Shown here: positions 1 through 11,828 of the stretch, piece by piece
Position numbering within the stretch: position 1 is the stretch's first letter
Layout of the letters: each line of letters opens with the position of its first letter
DNA from: Echinarachnius parma
Lineage: Eukaryota; Echinodermata; Echinoidea; Clypeasteroida; Echinarachniidae
Reading direction: 5' to 3'
DNA length: 64,000 nucleotides
Assembly (NCBI GenBank): GCA_037951105.1
Contig: JBAMJV010001335.1
Coordinates: 1-64,000, forward strand
Translations under genes and position numbers: made by a program
Notes under the pieces: model-generated
Database searches by the model: none
What the model was told of the DNA's origin: nothing
The model's input: the letters and a program-made list of their open reading frames with translations, nothing else

Positions 1-219
1 AGGAACTCAAAACCTGTAATAATAATATATTTTAACAGAAAAATGTATGTACCTAATTACCGACGTCCCTCAGTTTATTCAGTTTTAGGTCTACAACTCC
101 ACGAAAAAGAGATTTCAAGCCCTATTTGTTCAGGCATGCTATAAAATGACATTTCCTTTCATAAAAGACAATAACCTCGCAACTTTTGAATTTTGGCTTG
201 CAAAAGTGGATCTCTCCCT

Positions 220-947
220 TTAAAGATAATGGTGAGTATTGGTCAAACTTAACTTTAGTAACCAAAACCTGCACGATTACGGTACAAACTAATAGTTATT
301 ACCTCACCATGCTCGAAAAGTATGCACAATTACAAACGACAAAGTAAAACCTCTGTTATCATTCAAAAATAGCCGTTACAACTCAAGTGTCAAATTTACT
401 CTAGCGCGAAGCGATAGCGTTCTAGGTCCTAATACGGGACTGCAGTGCGCGGTACGGTAATACATGTACCGTGCATGTTCATGTGTAACCGCAATCCCCG
501 TTCGTTCTTCTTTCTAACACACGGATAGAAGTCCATGAGTTGCATAATATCACTGATTTTTGCGGAATGGAGGGGAAAATCATAATTTTAATCCACCCTT
601 TAGTTGGATCATATATTGGAGAGTGAATTGGTGGTAAGTACCGTATCATACGTATAGTTTTAAGCACAATTAGCGTGCACAAACATATCTATTTCCAGTC
701 CTGTATTAGGAGCACCTAGAACGTTAGGGTCTCGCGCTAGCGTTCTCTAAAAAGTGATACCCGGGCGTCAATCTTTTTATATCATATTTTGAAAGCAAAT
801 TTCACAACAATGAAAGCATTTGAAAGGGAATTATTATTATTTCCCATGTTTTTTTCGATGATCTTTCATTTGGAATTGAAATCAACCAAATCCGTTACAA
901 TTAATTTTGGGGGGCACTTTGGAAATTATACTCACCATTACCTTTAA
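220..947. mobile_element. TTAA-flanked MITE with palindromic subterminal blocks
   Basis: The element begins TTAAAGATAATGGTGAGTA (220) and ends with the near-complement TACTCACCATTACCTTTAA (to 947), so it has about 15-bp terminal inverted repeats inside TTAA. Further in, a block near 400-440 (CTAGCGCGAAGC, then CTAGGTCCTAATAC) is mirrored near 700-750 (GTATTAGGAGCACCTAG, then CGCGCTAGCG). No coding capacity is seen. TTAA duplications are typical of piggyBac and Kolobok elements; the superfamily is inferred from that alone. Its subterminal sequence resembles one end of the element at 11829-12387. Confidence 0.65.
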
Positions 948-1021
948 CACACCGGCCCTAACTGGATGAGTGTCTAACCTATCCATTAACTTAATGTATA
1001 GATGGATGACTGAATGGACTG

Positions 1022-1345
1022 GAATGAATGAATGAATGAATGAATGAATGAATGAATGAATGAATGAATGAATGAATGAATGAATGAATGAATGAATGAA
1101 TGAATGAATGAATGAATGAATGAATGAATGAATGGATGGATGGATGGATGATGGATGGATGGATGGATGAATGAATGAATGAATGAATGAATGAATGAAT
1201 GGATGGATGGATGGATGGATGGATGGATGGATGGATGGATGGATGAATGAATGAATGAATGAATGAATGAATGAATGGATGGATGGATGGATGGATGGAT
1301 GGATGAATGAATGAATGAATGAATGAATGAATGAATGAATGAATG
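1022..1345. repeat. (TGAA)n/(TGGA)n microsatellite
   Basis: About 320 bp of tetranucleotide repeat, alternating blocks of GAAT and GGAT with sharp block boundaries. This is simple sequence with no gene content. Confidence 0.97.
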
Positions 1346-1653
1346 AACGAATGACTAAAAAAGTTTATGAATCATACATACAAACATTACATCAGGAAAA
1401 TAATATTCTTTTATTGGGGGAGGGGCGGGGGCTTCAGGGGCTCGAGTGCAATGTGTCATCAAGGCTGCCCCACCCCCCCCCCCCATACACACACAAACAA
1501 CACACGCACACAATAATTATGGCTAATTAGGAAATTAAATTGTACTCTATATTGCAACAATAAACTCTGTCTACCGACCTCATAATGGGGGAGGGGGGAG
1601 GGGGGTAATTAGCTACAATCAGAATGAAAACAAAATTATGTCAGCCTAAAAAG

Positions 1654-1654
<1 letters not shown>

Positions 1655-1700
<46 letters not shown>
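1655..1700. repeat. Poly(C) tract, 46 C
   Basis: An uninterrupted run of 46 C residues. Shorter C runs (about 1475) and G runs (about 1587-1605) lie nearby. Read as protein it gives a polyproline string that I do not regard as coding. Homopolymers of this length are prone to assembly and sequencing error. Confidence 0.9.
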
Positions 1701-2400
1701 ACAGCTCAGCACTCCAAAATGCAGTAACGACTTTCGGATATATAACTCATTCGGATTATTCACAAGAACGAGCGTGGAGGATAAAATATTTCATGTAAGT
1801 AATACGTTGGCTCACCATCCGGGTGTTTTGTTTTGCTAATCCGCCGGTCCTCCATCCGGCCTCAGCAATAATCCGGAATTCCGAATCAATCAATAACAAG
1901 ATGGTGACAATTGATAGAAGCCCGACGTAGAACGAAAGAAGCCAACATTTTGTTCAAGCTAAAGGTAATTAGATTCCAGTCCTTTGCTAAAATAATGCAC
2001 ACCTTTATCTGTGAATGAATGTGAATATGTATATGTCAGTGAATACGTTAAAAAGTGTTTCTTTTTGTTGATAAATTTATTGGTATGTGCGATACAAATG
2101 TGACAGCTTTTTGCATTGGCCACTGTGCATGTGCGCCACGCACGGGTGAAAGAGGCCGAGCGTTCCCCGTCAGCACACAGCAAGACGAGGGGTAGTGAAT
2201 GCATGCATGCAGGTGTGTACTGTTTGAGTGTGTGGACTGTGTGACTGATTAGTGATTGGCCTGTTCTGCGATATTTCAGTCATCAATTTTTTAGGAAATC
2301 TTGTTTCATAATATGTGAAATTATGTTCATTGTTCATCATATTGTCTTGTGCAGCATTTCATTTTAATAGTAATACTGATTAATAATGATAACATGAATA

Positions 2401-3350
2401 CAGATTTTGATAAAGAATAAATCAACAATCAAATTATTTGCGGACGATTGCCTTTTGATGCGGAACATAACATCTGTAGATGACACGGTAAAACTTCAAT
2501 CAGATATGGACAGACTTTTGGAGTGGGCTGATCGTTGGCAAATGCAATTCAACGCCAAGAAATGCTACTCAATGCGAATTCACAGAAAGAGGCATCCCAT
2601 TATGCACACTTATACTATGAGGGGAGATGATCTTCTAGGTGTGGCCAGCAAAGCATATCTTGGTATCGAGCTACATGAGCGTCTAAGCTGGAAATCTCAT
2701 GTAGATGCGGTCACAAACAAGGCCTCGAGGACGCTTGGATTCATTCGGAGAAATCTTGGAAGACAATGTCCAACAGAAGTGAAAAAACTGGCATACATCT
2801 CTCTCGTACGGTCCCAGCTAGAGTATGCTTCGGTAGTATGGGACCCCAACAAGCAGAACCAGATAGACCAACTAGAGAAGATCCAAAGACGTGCACTTCG
2901 TTTCATTTGTGGAAACTACCAGCGTGATGCCAGTGTAACATCCATGCGAGAACAACTTAATCTCCAAACTCTTGAAGAAAGAAGAAAACGGGCACGATTG
3001 TCAATGTTCTACAAGATAGCAAATAACAACATTGCGATTCCAATACCGGATTACATCAAACCGAGGGAGCGAACTACAAGGAGGAGTCAACAACAACGAT
3101 ATATGAGACTAGGCTCTTCAATGGACACTTACAAATTTAGTTATTTCCCCAGGACACTAAAGGACTGGGACGAGCTACCTCAGAACATCGTCGAACTGCC
3201 TTCTTTGGAGCAGTTCAAGGTGGCTCTTGAAACAATTTAGTTCCCTTTACAGGAACTGTACCGCATAGAGCTGTATATAACAACTCTATGCTTTTCCCTC
3301 ATCTAGATGCTGAACAGGCGTTGATGAGTATTACCATAGAACTAGAACAA
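2401..3350 (+). mobile_element. 5'-truncated non-LTR retrotransposon (LINE), reverse transcriptase C-terminal part
   Basis: An open frame runs from about 2407 to the stop at 3240 (277 codons). It opens directly on the reverse transcriptase palm motif FADD (residues 11-14), so the fingers, the rest of the palm and any endonuclease are missing. After it come the usual LINE thumb/connection features: a YLGIELHERLSWKSHV block, then LGFIRRNLG, LVRSQLEYASVVWDP and LEKIQRRALRFI. These resemble Jockey/CR1-group LINEs of invertebrates; clade choice is inference. The first in-frame codon of the open frame is TTG, not ATG, which fits a 5' truncation during insertion. The frame has no internal stop, so the copy is fairly young. 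The end of its 3'UTR is unclear and is placed near 3350. Confidence 0.85.
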
Positions 3351-3908
3351 TCCATTCTTGATTCTGTGACAGTGTGAGTGTGATTTGTTTGTGTCCGTTT
3401 CTTGTGAATGTTAGTGTTGAGTGTTGTGAATGTGACTTTTTGAATGGAGTATTTTTGAGAATTCCTCTCATGTTAGGAGGAAATGGACCAAAAAAGTGGT
3501 CACTGACACACATAGGTACATTACAGTAGCATTGTGTGGAGATCAATCTCTTCCGCCTGCTGCACTATCCAAAACATAAACAATTTTTTTTCGGCCGATT
3601 TCTCCCTAAATTTACCAGCAAATGCAAACAAACTTTTGTTTATGTGATCCCTAAGTCATATACTTTGCTAATAATTACCGACTTTGTTGTTTTGAAGATT
3701 GCAAAATGTAGAAAAAAAATGATTATTTCCCGTCTGTTTTCATTACCGATGCATCCTAACACACAACGTTCAACTGATGAACGGTACAGTGTATGAATAG
3801 GCAGTATGGTAATCTCCCGTGTATTACCATATATTGCGTGTAAATGGTCCACCTAAGTGGACCATATACTTTGTAGATGTGGTCACTGACAATGTGAATT
3901 ATGACTAT
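3241..3908. other. Intergenic, LINE 3' tail and unassigned sequence
   Basis: The LINE 3'UTR probably covers the first 100 bases. A GT-rich, TGTGAATG-like low-complexity stretch follows (about 3360-3440), then unassigned AT-rich DNA up to the LTR element. A short palindrome around 3846-3866 (GGTCCACCTAAGTGGACC) is visible. I see no gene. Confidence 0.5.
3905..3908. repeat. Target site duplication CTAT (left)
   Basis: CTAT directly precedes the TG of the 5' LTR. The same four bases follow the CA of the 3' LTR at 10933-10936. A 4-bp duplication is normal for Ty3/Gypsy-type integrases. Confidence 0.9.
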
Positions 3909-4678
3909 TGTTGTGGGAGTCACTTTTGCGTATGTGTGTGCGCTGGGGGCTCATCTCACGACGGCACTGCCCGTTGTAATAAGACGTTGATCGTTGGCTC
4001 GGCGGCGGCCCAGCTCTTGGGGGTATTCATCCATATCCCCAAGGGTGCGAGTGCTCCGACGCATGAGTGGTTTGTGGCACTAGCGAGCGGTATGTTTGGG
4101 AATACATACTGCGAGCGCGCGCTATTCAAACTGCGTAAGGCAGAGGCGCACTTGGGAAATCTCCGCCATAAAGCTTGGCCAGATCAACCTCGGGGTGCGT
4201 GGAGTGAGGACAGCCTCGGGCGTCGTCTCTCCACGGCACGTGGTTGGGGCTGGACGGGTATCCAAAACGGGTTGTCTGGGACAAATTGGGATGGCTTGGG
4301 GAAGCCTTTTGGTTAGGTTTTAGGACTAGGATTTATGTTGCATGTCGTGTAGTTTTGTACCGTTTATGGTGTGTTTGTCGATAGTTATTTGTTGGGTTTA
4401 TGAGTTGGGATACCGGGGCGTGGCTCAAACAGAGTCGGTTATTGGAGACCGCATGGTTGGTGACGTCGCGCCGTGGCACTGGTACGTGAGCTCCGCTACA
4501 CCGTACGGGCGACGAGGGGCCGAGACGGAGCTCAGGAAGAGCTAGAGTAAGGTAAGTTGTTGTATATTCCGTTATTGTGTGTCTCTGTGTGAGTGTCTGT
4601 GCGAGGGCACGATAACATCCATATGATTTCTTGTAAGAGGTTTTAGGGGGTGCAAAACCACCCCCAAGATCCGCTTCA
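3909..4678 (+). repeat. 5' LTR (770 bp)
   Basis: Starts TGTTGTGGGAGTCAC and ends CCGCTTCA. Near the right end a perfect 7-bp stem, GGGGGTG/CACCCCC, closes a 6-base loop (4646-4665), a likely RNA hairpin near the R/U5 end. A GTAAGGTAAGT stretch at about 4546 looks like a splice donor. The open frames crossing this LTR recur in the 3' LTR because the DNA is duplicated; they are not separate genes. Confidence 0.95.
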
Positions 4679-4679
4679 A

Positions 4680-4692
4680 TGGCGTAGTCGGC
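4680..4692 (+). promoter_or_regulatory. Primer binding site, tRNA-Ser type
   Basis: TGGCGTAGTCGGC starts two bases after the LTR end. It is the complement of the 3' end of common eukaryotic tRNA-Ser (…GCCGACTACG plus CCA) over 13 bases. After a 4-base mismatch, TTCGAA again agrees with the T-loop complement. Minus-strand synthesis would start here. The tRNA match comes from memory of the tRNA sequence. Confidence 0.85.
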
Positions 4693-7545
4693 TTATTTCG
4701 AATCGTTTTTTGTGAAATTGGGAGTGGGTTTTGTAGTTTTTTAGCGTGTCAAGGTGACACGGTAGGCTTTTAATTTTGCAAAAAAAATGCGACAAAGTTA
4801 CGGGAAGCCCCAATGGTTTTGCCGTTATTTTGTGTTTTGGGTTGGAAATCTTCCAAAGAATTGAAGTTTTCCGTAGAATATTAGTAGTTTTATAGATTCG
4901 GTGGCATGTTTTGGGATTTTGGTGGGAGGGGGAAAGAGAAATTGGAAATTTCTGAGAGTCAAAAACCTCTCGCTGAAAGACGCCGTTTTGTTCGGCTCGC
5001 ATTGTAAATTTGTTAGTATTTGGTCGCCAGAGGGCGCCAGACCACAAATTTGGGAGCGAGTTTATTAATTTGTAAACATTGCATGCACGTGTGCCATGCG
5101 ATGTTTTGTGTACATAGTCAGAGTTTCGCGTGCGATGATCGGTGATTCCGATTTGGATTCGGCGAAGTTTTGAAGGTAAAAAGTAAGATTTTGTGATGAT
5201 TGTGTAGTTGTAAGATCGTGATTATTTCGGGAAAAGAGTATGGCAACGAGCCAACGTGTGTATTTGATGCTTGCAGTATTTTTGATGATGTTGAATGATG
5301 TTTGTAAATAATTGATCAATGAGTCAAATGACTTGTCCCACTCGTTGATGATCGTGTATGTGTGGGGGTTGGAATTTCGTAGTTGGATGCATTTGTTATA
5401 AGTGTGGAATATAGTGGTTGGTTTGTAGGGGATTAGTCAGTGGATTTTGGAAGTGTAGTCTGTAGAAGTTGTGTATTGTAGCTTTTTGGGAAAAAGTCGG
5501 TGTTTGGGTTTGGTTGGTTATGATCTCAGGGAGATTGGAATTGGGATAGTCATTTGTGGCGTATATTTTTGATACTACGGTTTGGATTGGTAGTGGGATG
5601 ATTCTCGACGTGACTGAGTTTCATCGGTGTTAGTGGGACCAATAGTAGTAATCGTTGAGGCATGTGGCCAAGAAATCGATTTGAGGTCGTTTGTGAGTGG
5701 GATCAAGATAACCGGTTTGAGGGGCCCTGTGGTCGGTTAAACCAAGATAACCGGTGTGAGGTCATGGATGGGAACTAGTGTATGAGAGGCTGTTAGGTTT
5801 GATTGATTGTTGATGTATCGGGTGTTGGGATCTTCGTGATCATGTATGTTCGGGTTATGGTTATATTATGTATAGCCTATCAAGTGATTCTTGGTGGAGT
5901 CAACATGGTTATAAATATTTATGATATTTGTGACAAATAATTATGCTTGCAGAATGCAAGTTAATTGTCACGTTGAGAATCGTCACATTGTAAATTGTCA
6001 TTTATTTTGTGACAATTATTATGCTTAAATAAATTAAGTAAATTGTTACATTGATGTCATGATTGACGTGACATCATTCTATGGTCATTGTTCATTTAAT
6101 GATTGCAGCGTATAAATTTACTCTGTAATTGTTATTTTGTATTGAATAATTGATCTTCACCGATTCATTCGAGATTAATTTTGTAAATATTGTAGATCCA
6201 TAAGTTGCTTATAAATTTGTGGTATCACTATCAGTATGATCGCCATGGGTTTATGATTGAGTGATTACGTGCTCGTCATTGTATATTAATATTGTTTATG
6301 ATCCCAGTATCATGAATAATTGACGTATTGGACATAAACATTTATGGAAATAACTGCTGTAAATTTTGATGTTCTTTTGCCTCGTTTTATTTCATAAGCA
6401 GAGGTTTAAAGAATAGTATAAAATCAACAAGAGTTTATGATTGAAGTTTTGCGTTGACACATATTAGATGCTCTTGTCTGTAAATTGTAAGCATGAAATG
6501 TGTGATTTATTGAAGGGAAACGCCCTCTATAAATCTAAAGGGTATTTTAGTTGAAATGTGTTTTGTTTGTTGAAGGTCTGTGAATCTTTTAGGAATGTGA
6601 TTCCCAGCCTTGAGTGAATTATAGAGCCTTATTATTTTCAATATTTTGTGGCTCTGGTTAGAGCAGAAAGTGTGTGTACATGTATGTGTGGCTTATCGAT
6701 CAATCAATCTGCAATTGCTTGACCGACTCTGACTCGTGGCACCTCTAGGATTTAAACCATCCGGGGTACTCGTGATGCCGATAGGGAAACGGCAGACAGA
6801 TGAGTGATCGATTTAAGCACCCTTTTCGCTTATGAGTTTGTTGTTGTGTATCGAGGCACACACATATATTTATTTTATAAAGGATATACTCAGAGTTTAT
6901 TTTAGGGCTCAATTTGTTGTAAATTGTGCCTGATGGTTGTTATAAATAAATTGAATGGGGCACAATATATTTTATTAGTGTGAGTCACTTATGTACTCGC
7001 AATACCTTTTATTTAATATTAAGTGTGTGGAAAAAATAACATAGAATATGCACACTCTTGGGTTTAATTGGAAGGTTTTTTAAGTATATAAATTGGGCCT
7101 CATTTTGGATTAAATAAAATGTACGGTAATGCTTGCACTCTGAATGTAGATAACTAATATTTTGAGTGCAGGTTTAATAATGAAGCACAAGCAAATTAAA
7201 ATTGGGTTTTTTATTTGTTGGCATTTTTGGATTGAGGGTTAAAATAATAATTGTTGTGCTTGCTGCTTAATATAAATTGATGGATTGAATGCAGAGTACA
7301 TTGTACTGTGGTATTATGTTGCATTCATTCTAAATAGATGTATGACATGCTATTAACCTTTCTTTCAGTTTCTTATCTTTCATCTCACGCAGGTTGCAGA
7401 GAGTGAAGATGATTCTCAGTTGTAATTCATCGCGGCAACACTTCTATGTATGAGGCTCGCGATGACTCGATGCAACGCTCTACTTTGAAGGAAAGTCTAT
7501 GGAAAGTTTATCGCGATTAATTTAGCTCGGCATGAATTTCTTTTG

Positions 7546-7695
7546 TCATGGGGTTAGAGAGAAAGGACTCTCATTGCCATGATAAAGTTATGGTAATGCT
7601 TTTATATATTTTACTATGGTGTTAGGGAGAAAAGACTCTTATTGTCATAATATTTTTCCATGGTGTTAGGGAGAAAGGACTGCCATTACCATGAT
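7546..7695 (+). repeat. Three tandem stem-loop repeats inside the LTR element
   Basis: Three copies (about 7546-7583, 7613-7650 and 7657-7695) share the core GTTAGGGAGAAAGGACT. Each is bracketed by complementary ends (TCATGG...CCATGA, TATGGTG...TGTCATA, CATGGTG...TACCATG), so each can fold as a hairpin with a purine-rich loop. The bases differ between copies but the pairing ends are kept. This could be a structured RNA element; its function is unknown. Confidence 0.6.
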
Positions 7696-7819
7696 GATTT
7701 ATAATTTGTAAACAGCGGATCGCGTGAACCTGGATAATCCCGGAGCTTCTGGATATTACGCGTTCTACACTGTCTTTTGTTTAATTATTATACTCTTGGT
7801 AGGCCTTAAATCGAGATTT

Positions 7820-8060
7820 GACTCTAGTGCGCGAAGACTCCAGTCGGAGAGCAGCCACCCGTGTACCTCCCCTCTTGAGTGAGAGTACAACATGGGACTG
7901 CGACCCGGCTATTCCCAGAGTCCTCGAAACGACAGTCATCTCGACGTGACTCTAGCGTAGAGGACCCTAGTCGACTGGCAGCTACATGCGAGTTTCCCCT
8001 TAGGGAAGACGCAACATTGGCTGGAAGCGGCTAGGAACTCCTCCAAGCGACAGTCATTTG
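7820..8060 (+). repeat. Degenerate tandem pair inside the LTR element
   Basis: Two diverged units of about 115-125 bp each run through GGCAGC or GAGCAGC, a CCCCT(C/T) tract, an ACAACATGG-like or GCAACATTGG segment, and end in CGA(A/C)ACGACAGTCAT or CAAGCGACAGTCAT. No coding reading fits both. They lie just downstream of the stem-loop array, in the part of the interior with most visible structure. Confidence 0.45.
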
Positions 8061-10155
8061 GCTGACAGGATGCATTACAATTGATGTTTTTGGAGGCACA
8101 AGTATAGGCCTGTATTTGTGCCATCTAAAAATTATTGTAGGTAACCCATATGCTAGGCTGCTCAATGGAATAATATAACTCGTGGAAGCAGCAAATAAAA
8201 TGATGTTGAAATAATGCAACAGCCCCTGGAATTAGTGATAGATAGGACTATTATTTAGTTTTAGGGTGTCATATTTAATATATTGATGACCAGCATGGAG
8301 GGACCACGCATCCTGTTCTACTGTCGGAGCCTGATGGAGATCAAACACATACTTCTTGATGATCTTGGATTCAGCGTCACATTTTTAGCGATAATCGCAG
8401 AGGGGACCTGGATTTTATAGCCAAGAGATTTTAGTACGTTTGTAGATGGCCGTTACTCACCCGTCGAGAAGATAGTCTTGGTATTTGAGTATTCTGTACA
8501 TCGGTCAGGATACGGGGAAGTGTGTGCAGGGACTGACATGAGGCTATTGCCACTCAGATATATATTGCGCACATGGACCTTTTTATGAATATACCGGGCC
8601 TGGAGAAGCTGCATGAGTACTAGTAAGGCCTGCCTGTTTCAACGCGAGGTGGATTTCCTTTGATTCATTCTAAGTTTGTGGAAGCATTTACGCGGTATTA
8701 TTGTTTGAATATGATTCCTAAAGGTAAGGAACGCTGCTTGAAATGCAGTCATGTTTATTGGCATGACTTTATGTAAATATATATATTGTGGATAGGTGCT
8801 TTTAATATAGTGTGGCACGTGTTAAGAATGGATCATTTAAAGTATCCTTTCTTGTAAATATATATTTTTGGCTTTGTGCAGGGCACAGGCTATCATTGAT
8901 AAAAATAGGACCGTTCGTTTGGTGCTGTACTTCACTCTATAATGAGCAGAGTTAAGGCTTCATGGAGAAGCTATTACGGGCAAACGAGATAGCCCTCATA
9001 CTGTTTTGATTTGTATTTATTTGATAGCTCCATTTTACTCATTTTATATGAGGGAGGGGGAAGATGGGATAGGTCTTCCATTGTTTTTGAAAAAACGGCC
9101 ATAGTGGTCGGATAGGTGTTTAAATTATATTCACACCAGTGCGTTTAATTTAAAAGGAGACTAATTTTTGGTGGAAAACATGTGTCCATAAGTGGTTTTG
9201 AAAATTAGTCTTGAATGAGATGTTAAAATTTATGTAAGTGGAACAAGCCTTCCTTTCCATATTGCATATATCGTTTTAAGTGCGAGTCTTTTTATGTTTT
9301 CGGCAAGGACTCGCACTTGGTGAGATTAGTTTTCCTTCTCCGGTCCGGTTATAGAAGGAAGTTTTAAGTTTAATTGTATTTTAGGTAGGGAGTCTAATAC
9401 GGGATAATCTTCCTACCACACGGTTTAGTTCGCTTATACCTGAGGAGTTCAACTTCGTCCAGCGTCGGGGTAATGCCAAAGAAGGCAGCCTTACGCTCCC
9501 AGGTAATTTTATGCGTTGTTTTCAGTTGTCATCATACCCGAATGGCAAAGGGGCACTGCAGGAATTCGTTTCGGAGTGCTACTTCACCAGGGGCAAGGAT
9601 GATAGGAAGTGGCTGTGAGCGAGCACAGCTCACTTTCAATTCATTCGGTAAGTGACCAACTGAGAACTTATCGACTCGGCTATCGGGCTGAGCCGATTTA
9701 ATCGTTTTGAACGAGCGCATTGTGAATGAACCATGACCCGAGGGTGCTGGTACTTCACACAAGTTGGGGGACCCGCCTCCCAATGAGCTCAATTATGCGA
9801 CAGGAATGATCCGTTCTCAGACTGAATGAGGAGCCATGACTCGGAGAGTGCTGGTTCTTCATTCAAGAACGCGTATTGGGGAACCACGACCTGCGGAGAG
9901 TGGTTCCTGGCAATAACTTGGCATCTTGGGACAGTCCTGGGCACACATCCGGATTGTTCACAGAGCCAAGGCATTATTAAGCCATAAGGCTTATTCAGTT
10001 CAGGATACGGTCTCTGCTAATTACTGCCAGACCTCCTCGTTGGAAGTTTTTCGGCAGCTCTTGCCAGTGATTTGTATGTCTCAATCACTGGCGTGGTCTT
10101 CGTGGGATGTCACTACATTCCTCCCCCAGGGAACAAACTCCTTGTCAAATAAAAC

Positions 10156-10164
10156 GGGGAGGAA
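10156..10164 (+). promoter_or_regulatory. Polypurine tract of the LTR element
   Basis: GGGGAGGAA ends exactly at the first base of the 3' LTR, the expected position for plus-strand priming. It is preceded by AAAAC. Confidence 0.85.
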
Positions 10165-10932
10165 TGTTGTGGGAGTCACTTTTGCGTATGTGTGTGCGCT
10201 GGGGGCTCATCTCACGACGGCACTGCCCGTTGTAATAAGACGTTGATCGTTGGCTCGGCGGCGGCCCAGCTCTTGGGGGTATTCATCCATATCCCCAAGG
10301 GTGCGAGTGCTCCGACGCATGAGTGGTTTGTGGCACTAGCGAGCGGTATGTTTGGGAATACATACTGCGAGCGCGCGCTATTCAAACTGCGTAAGGCAGA
10401 GGCGCACTTGGGAAATCTCCGCCATAAAGCTTGGCCAGATCAACCTCGGGGTGCGTGGAGTGAGGACAGCCTCGGGCGTCGTCTCTCCACGGCACGTGGT
10501 TGGGGCTGGACGGGTATCCAAAACGGGTTGTCTGGGACAAATTGGGATGGCTTGGGGAAGCCTTTTGGTTAGGTTTTAGGACTAGGATTTATGTTGCATG
10601 TCGTGTAGTTTTGTACCGTTTATGGTGTGTTTGTCGATAGTTATTTGTTGGGTTTATGAGTTGGGATACCGGGGCGTGGCTCAAACAGAGTCGGTTATTG
10701 GAGACCGCATGGTTGGTGACGTCGCGCCGTGGCACTGGTGTGAGCTCCGCTACACCGTACGGGCGACGAGGGGCCGAGACGGAGCTCAGGAAGAGCTAGA
10801 GTAAGGTAAGTTGTTGTATATTCCGTTATTGTGTGTCTCTGTGTGAGTGTCTGTGCGAGGGCACGATAACATCCATATGATTTCTTGTAAGAGGTTTTAG
10901 GGGGTGCAAAACCACCCCCAAGATCCGCTTCA
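10165..10932 (+). repeat. 3' LTR (768 bp)
   Basis: By direct comparison it is base-for-base the same as the 5' LTR except for a 2-bp shortening, CTGGTGTGAGC in place of CTGGTACGTGAGC. It is followed by the right copy of the CTAT target duplication (10933-10936). Confidence 0.95.
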
Positions 10933-11574
10933 CTATGAGCCTTCCGGGCAGCTGGGGCTTGTTAAAAATTCATTATCATTTGAACGCCAGATGGAAATAT
11001 AGCAAATTTTATGCTCTTTTTGTCATGGAATTTGTAGTGAATTTAATTTGGGATCATCCTGCAGAATTGCAAAAAAGGTGACAAAATGGTAGAAATCCAT
11101 TTCCCATTTAGGTTTTGAATGTTCGAATGGGGAATCGCAGACTGACGCCAGTCAATCAAGAGAAGGGTTCACACTTCACAATATCTTGGATGTTTTTTGT
11201 TCTGATAATTTATATTTGCTGCTCGTTGGCCAAAAGATAGCAGAGAAAATGCTCTTTCAAAAAAGGAAAACATGAATAGAAGTTAAGCGAATAGAGACAC
11301 GTTTAATCGCTATGTGTTATGCGCTTTATACAATTTGCTTATTATTCTAAGACAATCGGATCACTTAGCGGGATCGCCTTGAAAATGAAGGGAAAAAAGG
11401 ACTACTTTTGGCTTGCGAATCAGCATATTTTTGGGTCACAAAATTCACCCTGTATCACCCTGTAGACCATCATAAACTGTGGACATTCTCTACTAGTGCT
11501 GAGTCCAAACAGATAGCTGTTCGGTATCCGGATACCAAATTCAAATTCTTGGATACAGGTATACCAGCGCTCGA

Positions 11575-11670
11575 AATTAACTTTTTTTTGCTGGTGGCCC
11601 GGTCGGGCCAGTAAAATTAGTATTTTTCCAATTTTGGTGGCCCGAAACCAAAATCTACTGGCCCGAAGAA
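11575..11670 (+). repeat. Left part of an interrupted 'GCCCGnnCGGGC' dispersed repeat
   Basis: Starts GCTCGAAATTAAC and carries TGGCCCGGTCGGGCCAGT, then ACTGGCCCGAAG. Its right part (CCCGATCGGGCCAGC ... GCTAATTTTGAGCG) appears only at 13386-13490. An intact copy at 33643-33885 has the two parts within about 240 bp, so roughly 1.7 kb was inserted into this copy. Confidence 0.55.
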
Positions 11671-11828
11671 AATAAAGAAAAACAAGAAAAAAGGAGAAAA
11701 TTCATAGCACATTCAAAACTGTGGAAAAGTGGGAAATTCACTGTTATTATACAAATTTGACCTCAACATTAGGTGTAAATGTCATGTGAAAATCTCAGAC
11801 AAATAACATGTTTTTAAATTGTGGTATT

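Larger units (their letters stand above)
3909..10932 (+). mobile_element. Complete LTR retrotransposon without recognisable gag/pol (LARD-like, non-autonomous)
   Basis: A 7024-bp element bounded by TG...CA direct LTRs of 770 and 768 bp, with CTAT duplicated on both sides. A primer binding site follows the 5' LTR and a purine tract precedes the 3' LTR, so it lies on the + strand. The LTRs differ only by one 2-bp indel (near 4482/10739), so the insertion is very recent. Despite that, the 5486-bp interior (4679-10164) shows only short open frames (60-106 codons) with no protease, reverse transcriptase, RNase H or integrase motif that I can recognise in any frame. The pattern fits a large retrotransposon derivative (LARD) mobilised in trans by an autonomous relative. 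The Ty3/Gypsy link (4-bp duplication, tRNA-Ser primer) is inference. A highly diverged coding region cannot be ruled out by eye. Confidence 0.85.

Noticed and set aside
1624-1839. Open frame with a polyproline stretch
   Set aside because: The prolines come from the C46 homopolymer and the flanks do not look coding.
3819-4316. 165-codon open frame, with a 126-codon twin at 10192-10572
   Set aside because: Both lie in the LTRs and are the same because the LTRs are direct repeats. They match no known protein and would be read through promoter and R/U5 sequence.
4679-10164. Gag/pol remnants in the LTR interior
   Set aside because: I read all frames for the usual protease, reverse transcriptase, RNase H and integrase motifs and saw none. 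The short frames near 9470-10246 do not resemble a known pol C-terminus closely enough to claim.
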